Positions 32,541 to 43,348 of a stretch of DNA of 47,233 nt are shown in pieces (within the stretch, counting starts at the first letter, position 1; each line of letters begins with the position of its first letter). A program made the position numbers and the translations under genes. Source of the DNA: Amoebophrya sp. A120 (taxonomy: Eukaryota; Sar; Dinophyceae; Syndiniales; Amoebophryaceae); NCBI GenBank assembly GCA_905178155.1, contig CAJINV010000001.1, positions 5,716,495-5,763,727 on the forward strand. Reading direction: 5' to 3'. Below the pieces are notes generated by a model. It ran no database searches and was not told the origin of the DNA. It worked only from the letters and a program-made list of their open reading frames with translations.

Positions 32541-33671
32541 CTATGCGCCCATCAAAATTTCAGGCTGTTTTTTTGTCGGTACCGCGAAGGTGTCGTCAAG
32601 CGACGTGACACGGTACACGTAATCCTTGTACACGTTCAAAATTGCCTCGTGCCGCTCCGTGCTCCTGTCCGCTAGGCAATCTTCGAGGAGCGACACTTTG
32701 TACCCGCGCATGAACGCGCCCAGAGCACTAGCCTGCACGCAGGCCGACGTAACCATACCCGCAATGAAAACTTTCTCAATTTTGTGCGTGCGCAACATTC
32801 CGTCGAGCCCCGTGTCCAGAAACGCGTCAAAGTTCGGCTTCTCCAGGACAACTTCTTTCGGGCCGGTCGAAGTGGGACAAGCGGATGAACCGCGGCTCTC
32901 TGCCCCGAATGTACTAGTAGAAGCATTACGCTCGGACATGTACGGCTCATCGTTTTCGTTGCCGCTGCTCGCAGGGACGATAACTGGGTCAACGCTTACT
33001 CGAAGATCCGCGCCCTCCAAATGTTCCTCCTGAATGCAGCCCCAAACCTTCTTCTTAAATTCGACATGGAGATTTTGACCTGTCTTCTCTATTTCTGCCC
33101 GACTGAGTGCGAAAGGCTCTGGCGTGTTCCTCACTCCTGCTGCAATTTTCTCCGGATTCAGTTCTGAAAAGAATTCCGTCCAGCGCGAGCCTTTCTCCGG
33201 TCCGTAAACCGCGCGCACGTGAACGATTAGATCGACTCCGGTTTTGGCTTCACCTACTTGGTCCTCTTTCATCGGAAGCGCACCCGCACCGTCACCCACT
33301 CCGGGCCTCAAAGTCCCTCCCTCCCTCGCGCGCCGTAGCAGCTCTTCAATTTTGCCGGGGAAGTTCGGGAATGCAGCCTGTATGTTGGGGTTCGCGGACC
33401 AGAAGTCCTCTTGAACGTCGATCAGCAGCAACGCGACTCTGGAAGGAGCAGCAACTTGAAGGCTTTGCGGCGTTTTTTCACCTGTGTCAAGGCCACTGGT
33501 GTAGGAGGTGCATGATGCCGGCGACTGCTCTGCACACAGTAGGGAAGATTCCGTCACATCGCCGTTGCCCCGCAGCCATCCGAAGCCCGCCGATGAAGTT
33601 GTTTTGTTGACAAAAACGCTCGCCACGTGGGCAACTTTCGCAAACGACAGAAACCGAAAAACGACCTTCAT
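32541..33671 (-). CDS. Isochorismatase-like cysteine hydrolase, intronless
   Basis: One open frame of 376 residues from ATG 33671. The isochorismatase fold begins at VALLLIDVQEDFW (~80-92; catalytic Asp in LIDVQ). It continues through IVHVRAVYG (~148) and KPNFDAFLDTGLDGML (~266; catalytic Lys) to IAGMVTSACVQASA (~300-313; nucleophile Cys), then LLEDCLADRS, the expected order and spacing. Members hydrolyse amide or ether bonds in small molecules (nicotinamide, ureidoacrylate, isochorismate); the substrate cannot be told here. Oddities: an N-terminal extension of ~75 residues starting with a hydrophobic/basic segment (possible organelle or secretory targeting), and a ~60-residue acidic/Ser-rich insertion before the catalytic Lys. 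It has neither introns nor introners, unlike its neighbours, compatible with recent acquisition or retrocopying (inference). Confidence 0.88.
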   Translation of the reverse strand: MKVVFRFLSFAKVAHVASVFVNKTTSSAGFGWLRGNGDVTESSLLCAEQSPASCTSYTSGLDTGEKTPQSLQVAAPSRVALLLIDVQEDFWSANPNIQAAFPNFPGKIEELLRRAREGGTLRPGVGDGAGALPMKEDQVGEAKTGVDLIVHVRAVYGPEKGSRWTEFFSELNPEKIAAGVRNTPEPFALSRAEIEKTGQNLHVEFKKKVWGCIQEEHLEGADLRVSVDPVIVPASSGNENDEPYMSERNASTSTFGAESRGSSACPTSTGPKEVVLEKPNFDAFLDTGLDGMLRTHKIEKVFIAGMVTSACVQASALGAFMRGYKVSLLEDCLADRSTERHEAILNVYKDYVYRVTSLDDTFAVPTKKQPEILMGA

Positions 33672-34316
33672 GGTAGAAGCAACTGCGAAGACTAAGAGAG
33701 CCTGGAATCAGTGTATGTGAACTTGTCGTCGCAGAAATAAAGCCGATTGGTTCATAGACAGAGTACTGATGAACACACGTCGTCAGCCAAGAGAAACGAA
33801 TCGTGCGCTCTGCTTGCGCTCGTACGCCGAATTTCTAGCGGTAGATTCAGAAAAAGTTCGGTTGAAAACTCCAGCGATCCAGAAACGGTGAAAGTTGTAC
33901 TTACGCCGAGACACACAAGTAGCGGCTCTTGCGATGCGTCCTTGGGGTAATTCTCTCTGGGGGACCAGAAGGAAAATAAATGAGCACTACCTGAGTTTAC
34001 TTTGGAATGGGAAAATCATGAAACACAAAAAAGACTTCTTCCTACCATGTGAATGCGTACATCTACTAAACCACTTCCCTAATTCGCGAAGGACCCACAA
34101 CTCCTTCCTTCCAGTTCCAACTACTTTTAGCTATTTAAGCACTTATTTCGAGCAAACGTGAGTCAGAGTACGGCGGACACTAGATGCAAAAAATCCACCA
34201 TCGGTTGCCCCGTCGAAAGAGGCGCGTATGCTTCTGAAACTTGCGAGGGCTAGCAATAGCATGGCTTGTATTCTCTAGGAAAAAAATCGGAGAAGCAAAA
34301 ACATCCACCCCCTGTC
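33672..34316. other. Intergenic interval
   Basis: Promoter side of the hydrolase and 3' side of the PDZ gene. No motif or gene seen. Confidence 0.5.
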
Positions 34317-35150
34317 TCATACAATGATGATCTCGTCTGGTGCGCCCCTTTTTGCAGCGCAGGAGCTGCAGCAAGCCGCGAAGAGACCGCCGCCGCCAGG
34401 GGAGGCAACTGCTGATCCCGACGACGAGCCGGCAGCAGCGCCGTCGGCCGCGCCGGCCCCTCCAGCAGCTGGCTTCTGTCCGGCCAGGCCGACGCTTTTT
34501 GCACGTGGAACAGTCGGCTCAGACGCGCCCGGACGCTGATAGAGCATTTGCAACGGCCGGATCTTCGTCAACGCGTTCATCTTCTCATCCGGGGTCAGCT
34601 CGGAGTAACCTTTGCCGTCGATGGCAATCAGCTCGTCGTTCACCTGTACGCCAATTTCCACGGCGAAACCGGACGCACCTATCCACGACACTTGGCGGCC
34701 CTTCATGCGGCACCCCGGAGTCTTGTCCTGCAACTGCCCCACAATCGTTTGGCACTGAAGTGATGATTTTATGCGATACAAACAAGTGCTTCCAGAAATT
34801 AATTTAATGTCGCGCCAAAAATCTAGCCAAAAACACAAGTAACAGCCAACTTATTTTGTGATCCGATAAGCCAGGTCTCAACGGAAAAAAAAACGTACCC
34901 GCTGCTGGGGTCGGTCCAGCTTGAGCTTTAAATTGGCGCCGCTGAGCAGTTGCTTTCGCTTGGCCAAGTCTGTGACGGTGGTCAAGGGCGTGCCGTTCAC
35001 ATCGACGAGCACATCCCCGATGTCGAGCTGGCTCGCGGGAAGGCTCGCCGCCCAAGAGTTTGGATTTACCAGCACGACCTTGCCCTCGTTAATCACAATG
35101 CCGCCGAGGTCCTTCTTCTCGTTCGGACAGGTGAGGGTGACCGACGACAT
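34317..35150 (-). CDS. Protein with one or two PDZ domains
   Basis: Two exons, 35150-34899 and 34754-34317, separated by a GT-AG intron, give 229 residues. Residues ~15-80 look like a PDZ fold (GGIVINEGKVVLVNPNSWAA, then LDIGDVLVDVNGTPL, the carboxylate-loop to alpha-A stretch). Residues ~100-150 look like a second (VSWIGASGFAVEIGVQVNDE, then LIAIDGKGYSELTPDEKMNA). The tail is Ala/Gly/Ser-rich with CCSSC near the end. PDZ domains bind C-terminal peptides, so an adaptor role is likely. No protease or kinase domain is attached. Confidence 0.7.
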
Positions 35151-36001
35151 GTTTTTTTTTTCTTGGCACTAGAAGAGTTGAGACTAATTAAATACAAGGT
35201 TGAAGCCACAAGACTTTTGTTTTTGAAAAAAATATTAACGATGCCGCGCAGGAGGTGCTAGTCGCACGGGCGTAAAATTGAGAGAGAAAAAAATGGGGTC
35301 GTCGTGGCGACGAAGGGTAAATAAAAGTTTGGGGTCTGCAGAAATCGAAGGAAGACGGGTTCTGGAGAACATTCGAACGGCGACGGCGAGCTGTACCGAC
35401 CACAATTTCTAGTGCTTCTTGTCCTTCCATTCATATTCCTAGCCATCAAGTGGTTTGTGCACGAAATCATGTGTATCCGGACCGATGGACGTTGGAATTA
35501 ACGACTAAAGAGAATTCTGGCAATTGATGAACGAAAACCGAAGCACGCAACAGCACCATCTGGCTAAAAGGACGAAAAACCGAAGGAAAACTTTTCAATC
35601 ACGATCGACTTTTTTGGTATGAGAGAACGATGCCGACCGACGTTTTTTCAACTACGCGGAATGGAACAAGCGGTGAGAAAAGGCATGAGAAATTACCTCG
35701 TCCAGGTGACATTGGCCCGTCATATGAAAGTTGCTTTATGATTATCAATTTCAAGGCTCTTCACCATGCCAAAAAAAATTGAGCTGTTCCAAAAGTTTCA
35801 GGATACATTACCTTTGTGGTCGTGTAAATCATACAGAAACTGGCAAAATCTCCAACAAAATGCAAAAAAGGGACTATCGAAATATCAGCTACTGGGCACA
35901 CGCCGCAGCAGGCAGGCTTTCTAGTGCCGAAAAAACCTTGCAATCATACACGGAAGCGAAGAAGATGGTGAAATTCAATTTTTCTTGCCTTCTGATCTCT
36001 A
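35151..36001. other. Intergenic interval
   Basis: AT-richer DNA with only short frames. No introner ends or RNA genes seen. Confidence 0.5.
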
Positions 36002-37748
36002 CTACCCCGCTCCTGCCTTCTTGTTCGCGATATTTCTGTTCCACCAGAAAGGCGTGTGAACCCAGTCGAAAACTCCGCCCCGCCAAATGTGCGTCTCCCT
36101 TCCATCCTCCGCTCCGATACTCCCATCACCGGAGGTTGTCGTATGCAGCTTCCGCTTCTCGTCGGTTTGGAGCATGAGCTGCTTCAGATCGCGGACGAAA
36201 GTCTTATCGCGCAACGGGTGGAACCGGAGTACTTGCTCGACGTCGCGCAAGGTTAATCCAGCGTACCGCGTCAGCAGCCGGACGCAAACCATGGGCACCA
36301 TCACGTACTCGCATCTGATGTTTTTATGTATTTGCGATTTATGATTGTACATGATTTTTCGGCTATTAGGCTTGTCTTGCCACCGTCAATTGCACAGACA
36401 AAGCTGCACTTCTTGGTCCTGCAAGAGGACAATACAATCGCGGAAAGCGTACTCAGTTCCAAACTATACCCGACAATCTCGTGCATGTCGTAGAGCGCAT
36501 TCACCGCGTTCTCACAGTCCGCAAAACACGAGCCAAACGCGTGAATATCGTGGTGAATCTTGTCGTGGTACGCTCCTTGCGTGCTGGGATCGTAGGCACT
36601 GCCGCGGTTCAACAGCAAAAGCTTCAAGTACAAGCTCGCTAAGCGCTCCGCCGCGGCCTCGCGAAAGAGTGTTTGCGCTACTGCTACCACGAGCGTCCAA
36701 AAGTCTGCAGACGGGGTACTAGGTGGTAGCCAGGACGGGCCGCGATTTGTCAGGGAACAATCTGCGCCGGCTGCTGTTGCATCCTTGTCCCCGTCGTCGA
36801 GCGCACCGGAGGACAAGAGTTCTACTACATCGGAGTCCTCGTTTACACCCAACATTGCAGCATCATCAGCATCAACAGAGCTTCCATTTGACGAATAGGA
36901 CAAGATTTTATCCACGTCAAACCACAACTCCGACATGTTCTTCAACTGCGTTTGGATGTCAGTTACAAACCGCTGCAACACCCTGGCGAAGTCCAACTGT
37001 AGTAAATTCGGCGTATTAAACCCGATCTCGTCCTCTTCTTCCGGCATTGCCAGTGAGGGCTTTACCAACCGCGCCAGAGGCTTCTCCCGGCGGAGTGACA
37101 GACCCCGAGTCGCGTGCCGGGCGGTTACACGCGTGACCAACGCGTCGCGCACGGCGTGCCGTGCGGATTGGAGAGCGTGAGGACCAGATAAAGTGGGTGC
37201 GGGGGAATGATCTTCTGCGGGGGGTGCTTCCTCTTCGGCAGAAAGGTCGTCTTGCGCGTCGTGCAACAAGCCCACCGCCACAATCTCCTGCAGTGCCTTA
37301 ATCAAGTCCTCCTCCGCACGCGAGTGCGCACCGTCGGCAATGGCACGCAGCTCGGAAACTAGCGTGGCACAAAAAACCCCGCCGCTCTTCACGAACAGCT
37401 GAAGTAGGCCAGGTTTGCGCGGGAGGAGGTCTCCATCTAGTACCTATGTACAGGCAGTCGCTCGGGATCTAAACTTGAAGATTACAACACAGCACAATCA
37501 GAAACCACCTCATGATGCTCTTGTTGAGCGTTGATAAAAATCTATACCTCAGTAGTGTCACCCGCCTTCCCACTGGCTCCTATGGGCGGTGCTTCGTCGG
37601 ATCCTTTGCTGCTGGTCCGGTCAAACTCGGCAGTCGTGTTATCGTGTGCAGCCTTGAGAAGCGACCGACCGGGCGGATCGGGCATATTCAACGCCACCGG
37701 AGCTCGGAAGTAGAGCCCCGAGCGCAGTTTGCGTTGCGGGGAGAGCAT
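36002..37748 (-). CDS. Helical protein of unknown function
   Basis: Exon 37748-37548 (ATG at 37748) joins through a GT-AG intron to exon 37443-36436, then most plausibly through 36308-36435 (GTATTG donor, GCGAG acceptor) to 36307-36002, giving ~504 residues. The sequence is helix-rich: LISELRAIADGA-type heptads, FARVLQRFVTDIQTQLKNMS, DFWTLVVAVAQTLFREAAAERLASLYLKLLL, then HHDIHAFGSCFADCENAVNAL. An acidic loop (~200-240) separates the halves. The C-terminal exon has LTLRDVEQVLRFHPLRDKTF. The architecture recalls vesicle-tethering subunits, but I cannot match a family and the last splice is uncertain. Confidence 0.55.
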
Positions 37749-38060
37749 GACTCCTGGGAACGCAATTGATTATCTGGTGCTCTTTTACTTCTGCGGTGCT
37801 ATTCGCTCTCAGATTATGTTCAAACTCTTGGAGCAGCAGCCGTTACAACTAGGAGCTCATCAAGAGGACTGTCGCTCTTGCGCAGAGAGAGTTGGGGCAA
37901 TGAACACCAGTACCAACGATCCTTTCGTAATTCACCTCGCGCTCGCTGGCGGCCCGGTGTGCGGTCCAGTTTTCGTGTCTGACTTGGATTTTTGCAGTTG
38001 CTAAACAAAGTACGTGTATTAAAACCAGGGAAAAAAGAAGTAGAAGCTTTATCGTTTTCG

Positions 38061-38495
38061 TTACATAACGTACATTTTGTTGTAGAACATGACAAACACG
38101 ATGAACAGCGCTGTAACCACCGACATCGCGAGTACAGGAGTACTCATGGGCATGGTTTTGATTCCGGCCGGAGTGTGCGAAATTTTGATTGGGTCGTAGA
38201 AAAATCGCAGCAGCCAGGGCCGCCGCGCGCCGGAAGAAAACCAGGAAAGGACCCCGGATCCGTTTTGTGTTTCCGTTTCTGAACTTTTTTCCGCGGCAAG
38301 CTGTGCCGGTTTTTTGCCCACCTCCGCAACGACCACGCTTCTAAGTGGCTCCTGGAGTTGCCCTTCTCCGCTCGTCGGTGTCAATGCCACTGTTGCCCGC
38401 CGACCGCGTCGGGAAGTATGTACTGCGTGCGAGCAGCTGAAGTTGCAGCATGTTGCAAGAGCAACTAGCAACGACACTCGCGACGAAAGCATCAT
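38061..38495 (-). CDS. Small membrane protein, signal peptide plus C-terminal helix
   Basis: Intronless frame from tandem ATGs at 38495/38492 to a stop at 38061, 144 residues. An N-terminal hydrophobic stretch (SLLVALATCCNFSCSHA) looks like a cleavable signal. The C-terminus has one membrane helix (VLAMSVVTALFIVFVMFYN) followed by KMYVM. The middle is polar, with WFSSGARRPWLLRFFYDP near the helix. No family recognised. Confidence 0.55.
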   Translation of the reverse strand: MMLSSRVSLLVALATCCNFSCSHAVHTSRRGRRATVALTPTSGEGQLQEPLRSVVVAEVGKKPAQLAAEKSSETETQNGSGVLSWFSSGARRPWLLRFFYDPIKISHTPAGIKTMPMSTPVLAMSVVTALFIVFVMFYNKMYVM

Positions 38496-39087
38496 CCTCC
38501 GCAGCGGAAGATGCAACTTCGAACCTCGTCAACAAGGAAGCGCCATGTTGGTGATCCTTCAACTGCGACGCCGCAAAAAGGCGACGGGCCACTCGCAAAA
38601 TTCTGCTTCCTTCCCAAGAGGAAGAGTCACTGTATGTAGGTTCTCTGCACGAAACGCGGGCCCCGCTGTGAACTTTTCGCTCAACGCCACCCTCGCGACT
38701 CGTACCGTTATTTTCCGCTCGAGCTAGAAACACGACCTGCTTCTTTTTCTGGGAACGGCTGGCACGCGGGATAATACAATCAATACTTTTGTCCCCGCAA
38801 ACAGGAACGCGTCCCGCCGGGGTCATCTTTCTGCCACGATTTTTTCAATGGTGCTGTATTCTCGCGAAAACGTACATCTTCCATCCAGTATTTGGCATAT
38901 TCATTCGAACGCATCGCTAATTGTGAAATTGTATGATACAACCGTGCGTGTGGTGTATCCGCGCAGCCAGTTTGGGTTAGTTACTTACAGAACAAGGGCA
39001 ACAAAGATGAGCTCTCTATCAAACTTACTTCCCCCTGCGAAATAACGCGCAGGAAGCAGTTATACAGCAGTGTCGTCTTCAACAAAG

Positions 39088-42000
39088 TCACGCCGCTGCT
39101 TCCATCCGGCCGTGTTTCTCCGGCTCTTCCCCGGCGCCTTCCTCGTCCGCGTTCTCTTTCTCTTCTCCCTCTATTGCAATGAAAAATGCCCCCATCCCCG
39201 AACTTTAAAGCATTTGCATTGCAAACCTTTCCAAATCAAACATTCGCCCTCTTGCATGTATCAGCATCACAGATTTCCGATCGTTAATAGCAAAAATTTG
39301 TATTGCAAAAGATCCCAGCAAGAGCGGTGCTTGTCATGCAAGCGATGCGAAACACCACCAGAATCTGCATCAGAAAGATTCATATTCCTTTCATGCATGA
39401 CAAAAAGTTTTCATTTGGAAACCTCGCATCACAAACTTTTGCAACTTTGGGGGTGGGGGGCACTTTTCACTGTAATACCCTCCTTGTCCTCTTTATCTTT
39501 TATCATGTAGGTTTCCGTCCACTCCGGCCGTGGGTCCAGATCACCCCGCTCCTCTGACCCCGGTCCCCCGGCGAGATACACAAACTTTTCACCGTCCCAC
39601 TCCTGCTTGGTCACAATCTTTTTCGGAACCTGATGATTTTGGAGACAGAAGGTTAAGCTTTAAAGTGACATAATATTTCTCGAAATACTTATACGAGCAT
39701 CGAGTATGAGGGACACTGGAACAAGTAAAAGCAAATCAAAAAATTTTCGCAAAAATAATACGTTTGGAGATAGCACGACGTCGTTCCACTCGTTCTTTTC
39801 GTGTTCCACGCCGTATTTCAAGCGGAACGCGGTGGGCAAGTTGGTGTCGTCCTGGCGCTATGAAATGGAAAAGTGTCTGGGTCTGGAAGGATGCAAGGTT
39901 TGTCGTGCACATTTTGCATGAGTCCTGATGTCTGTAATGCATGCCCTGGCATCACAGATTTTGTGAGGGCTTTCTGATGCCTATACCGCATGAGAAATGC
40001 CCTCTCGCAATGGAAAAGAGTGGACCTCTTTTGCTGTTCATGCACTGCAGATTTTTGTAGAATCCAGCTGCAGCATCACAAGTTCGCATCCTTCCAGACC
40101 CAGACATTTTTACATTTGATAGGCGCAGGGGCGGGTCGCCGTTCTCGCCCCAGACGACGTGCCACAGGAATATAACCCGCTCAGGTGTTACAATCTCAAA
40201 CGTTGCAATAGAATCTGGACTTTGAATTGCATGACGCGCATGACAGACTCGCAGAGCGTTCCACTTTCTGCAATACAAATTTCTGCAGATTCTAGTGCGG
40301 TTTGGGACTCGAGAACTTGTCATGCGCAATCCTGTGGGAGTAGGCTAGATCATGCACTCTCGCATTACAGATTTCCATATTCTACTGTAACGTTTGAGAT
40401 TGTAACGTTTGAGCGAGTCATAAGGAACTCCATGCCGTAGCAGTGCGTGCTCCGGGCCACTCGGGACGTCGTGCACAGGTCGTACGGCAGCGTGCCGTTG
40501 ACCATCGTCAGCATGTTCGCGTAAAATTCCCGGTCCCGGGAGTGGATCTTGTCCCGCGACACGATGAACTGCGCGCAGCAGTAGGGGCCGACCGTGCCCT
40601 CCAGCTTGTGCCCGAAGATGCGCTCGGCAATGGCCTGGATGCAGGGCGTCATGGTGCGCACGTGGCGCGGACCGTTGAGGTGCATGAAGTCCTGATTGAA
40701 GGTCCGATACCCAATGCTCTTCAGCACGACGGAGAGAAAGGGGAAGTGGAGGTGGTCCCCGGGGTCGCTGTGGATAAACACTGTGAAGTCGGCCAGCTCG
40801 TGGTACCTGGACGACAACGCTTACTTATTCGGGAAGTGATGTCGACGTCAGGAGTAGCAAGAGTAACACACAGCATAGCATGCAAGACCATGCACTACAT
40901 CAAAAGTGATAAACAACGAACTTCAAATTTTGTGCAAGTAACTGTTCCAGCTGAAGCTACTTCTTCTATACCGGTAGGTGATATGGCTCAGATAGGCGGA
41001 GCACTCGTCGCCCCGCGCGACGAAGCTGGGATCCGGGGTCGCGATGATGTAGATTTCCTGAAACAAGTCCTGGAACGGTTCTACCGCGGTGACCTGGTGG
41101 CACTTCTCGTACACAAAGAGCCGCGCCGTCACGTCCTTCAGTGCGGGTCGCAGCTTCGCATTGATCCACGTCAGGTCCGGCTCCTTGCAGTGGCACATCA
41201 CAAAATCCACGACAATCAGTTGGCCCTCCCGTTGCTCGCGCAACTGGAGAATGTACTGCTCTTGGTGTATGCATTGCAAAACTAACGTGTACTAGTAGAA
41301 AGTGCATTACAAATAACTTTCTCACGAAGAGAAATTAATGCGTGTTCGGGTAGAAAATTGGATTTGTCATGCACGGCTGCAATTACTACGTAGGTACGAT
41401 ACTTTTGCAGAGGATATTGTGCGTGATTTGACTAATCGCCTTTTTCAGCGGCCAGGTGTCGGTGTTCTCCAGCAGGTACTTTTGGTCCGCGGAGACGGAA
41501 TCCAACTGCTGCAAACCGAATTCAAAGTACGCCATCGCGTTCGGGTCAAAGTCCAGCCGAGCTTCCGCCACAAGGAGAAAAGCCATGATCAACGGCGGCG
41601 CGCAGTCGGAATCGAGGAACTGAAAAAGATTCAGTAAGGGAAAGACAAAGATCAAAAATGGAGCGCCTATAATCTCGGAATAGGAGCGATATCATCATGC
41701 GACACATTGCGACAAGCACTCAAAACAAAAGTACTATACCACTTCCTTTTGGTAGATCCGCGGGGTTTTGGTCATGAAGTAGGCTTCCAGTAGCGGTGGA
41801 CGCTTGCCCTCGTCGTAGTAGGCGTCGAGTTTGCGCTGGAAGTGTGAGACGGAGAAGGTGTAATCGTGGATGCACGATGCCTCCGTGTGGTTGTTGCACC
41901 AGCTCATGCTGTAGTCGGAGAAGCACCCGAAACCGTGCACGCGGAAGGACAGGAAGTGCTGGAAGATGAGGAGCACGACGGTCAGATACCCGGAAAAAAA

Positions 42001-42729
42001 CTTTGTCAGGCTGATGCAATTCGTATCCCTGGCGGGGGTTCTTGTGGCTTTCTTTACACCGTTCCTCTTCGAAGTGTTTCTCCACACTTGCGGCACACGA
42101 CATCGAGACCAGATAAATTTGGCACCATCTTCTAGACGCTTTGACACTGCCGGCGTGGCATCACTTTGCTGAAAAGCAAAGAGGTTGCGACGCTCGGATT
42201 TTGCGTGATTCCTTCTCAAGGCCGTGCACTGTCGAAGCCAAGGCCACATTTTTCTGGCGTCGCAGTCCGGCGTTGTTTTTCTGCAGTGCAGATCTTGACT
42301 ACAATGTGGTGTCATGATTGCTGGGAATCGTGGTCTGGACGTTCGTTTTCGTACTTGCGTTTCTTCAGAACTCTTTGCTCGATGACGCAGAAGTTGGTAG
42401 CTATTCGCGAAATTAGCTGAAGCAGGTCGTATCCTGTTTCTTCTTTGGCTCGGCCAAGATTCCGCGGAGTCCTCTGCGTGCATACTGCAGTCACGGCGCG
42501 GAATCGTTCTCCGTTCACCGTCTTTCAGTGACGTGGAGAGAGCAGCTTCATGACTTGCCGCGAATCTCCGCTCGTGCGTTGCATGTCTCTCCGATGCACC
42601 ACACGCGACGGACACAGATGAAGAGGTCGACACCCCGCCTTCCCGCTTGGCGCGGCTATTCGAAGAGGCGGACTCCCAACGCGCTGCCGCGTACGCCGCA
42701 ACCGGATGCGATTGTAAAACAGCAGTCAT
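39088..42729 (-). CDS. DUF3431 type II membrane protein, four introners
   Basis: Exons 42729-41740, 41619-41417 / 41262-40972, 40806-40423 / 40165-40122 / 39853-39762, and 39629-39478 / 39166-39088 (slashes mark introners) join in frame to ~744 residues. After a basic, Arg/Ser-rich N-terminal ~240 residues comes one signal-anchor helix (TVVLLIFQHFLSF, ~250-265). The lumenal part matches DUF3431: ECSAYLSHITYRYHELADFTVFIHSD, H-LHFPFL, GPYCCAQFIVSRDKI, then CYGMEFLWHVVWGE (the family's conserved '.E..W..iFg' ending). DUF3431 proteins are uncharacterised Golgi/ER proteins often likened to glycosyltransferases. The C-terminus is acidic and Glu-rich. The three ordinary introns are GT-AG. The N-terminal start is less certain than the domain. 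Confidence 0.78.
39172..39477 (-). mobile_element. Introner 10 (B family, 306 bp)
   Basis: Target duplicates CCCTC at 39167-39171 and 39478-39482. Inverted ends contain GAAAAATGCCCCCATCCCCG and GGGGGTGGGGGGCACTTTTC. The body is very similar to introner 2. Removal joins ...DKEDKEG to EEKENADE. Confidence 0.92.
39859..40121 (-). mobile_element. Introner 11 (A family, 263 bp)
   Basis: Target duplicates GGCGC at 39854-39858 and 40122-40126. The inverted ends share GTCTGGGTCTGGAAGGATGC perfectly. Removal joins ...GDPPLR to QDDTNLP. Confidence 0.93.
40171..40422 (-). mobile_element. Introner 12 (F family, 252 bp)
   Basis: Target duplicates AGGAA at 40166-40170 and 40423-40427. The inverted repeat TTACAATCTCAAACGTT is near the left end, and AACGTTTGAGATTGTAACGT is near the right end with one more half-copy beyond it. 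Removal rebuilds GMEFL-WHVVWGE, the conserved DUF3431 motif. Confidence 0.9.
41268..41416 (-). mobile_element. Introner 13 (E-like, 149 bp)
   Basis: Flanks TGGTG (about 41263-41267) and TTGTG (41417-41421) match at four of five bases, suggesting one mutated duplicate. The right end (GGTACGATACTTTTGCAGAG) matches introner 8. The left end (TATGCATTGCAAAAC) instead resembles the A family. Removal restores ...QITH-QEQYILQ in frame. Confidence 0.78.
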
Positions 42730-43348
42730 CGGAAGTCGTACCTTTTTCAATACTGCGTCACAGAAACGCAACAAGTAAGTCCAACCGATTGATTATAGTA
42801 GCGTGACGCCGACGGTCGTTGAGGGCTCGCTCGTATTCATTCAAATAATTTCAGCAAAACGAAGTAGGTGATATTCAAAAGCACCTCAACAGGCAGCCAC
42901 GAGCCGCAAGATCTTCAAAAAAGATCCAATCCACCACAAAACAAAAACTCATCGTCTTTCTTGACCGACCGCATTACTACGATTCTTGATGGATCATTGA
43001 CCCTTGGCGCAAAAGCGCGACCATGCGAAGAAAAAGAATAGAGATTGAGCCTGACGACGGATGAGAGGTTAGCAAACAAAAGTTGGGGCACACGTTACTT
43101 GCACCTCCCGGAGAAAACCAAATCCCAAAGCCGAGCGTCAAGCCTGCAGCCTCTGTCGCTGAGTGGCCTCCGCGACGCACCGTGGAAATACTTAAAACAT
43201 CACTTCAGTCCGTGGACGCTGGGTGTTTTGTTCATCATGGCCGTGTAGATAAGTTGTGTGTTTTTCATTAGATGTAAGCTGTCCGATGGTCATCACGAGG
43301 GCAGAGGTGAAGGCCCACAAGGTTTGTCGGACGATCCTTCCGTTGTCG
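42730..43348. other. Intergenic interval
   Basis: 5' side of the DUF3431 gene. Only short frames; no feature seen. Confidence 0.5.

Noticed and set aside
41285-41420. Apparent continuation of coding sequence through introner sequence (for example peptides containing SGSGR near several elements)
   Set aside because: The same peptide recurs in unrelated genes because the introner end TGTCTGGGTCTGGAAG happens to be open. It is element sequence, not protein.
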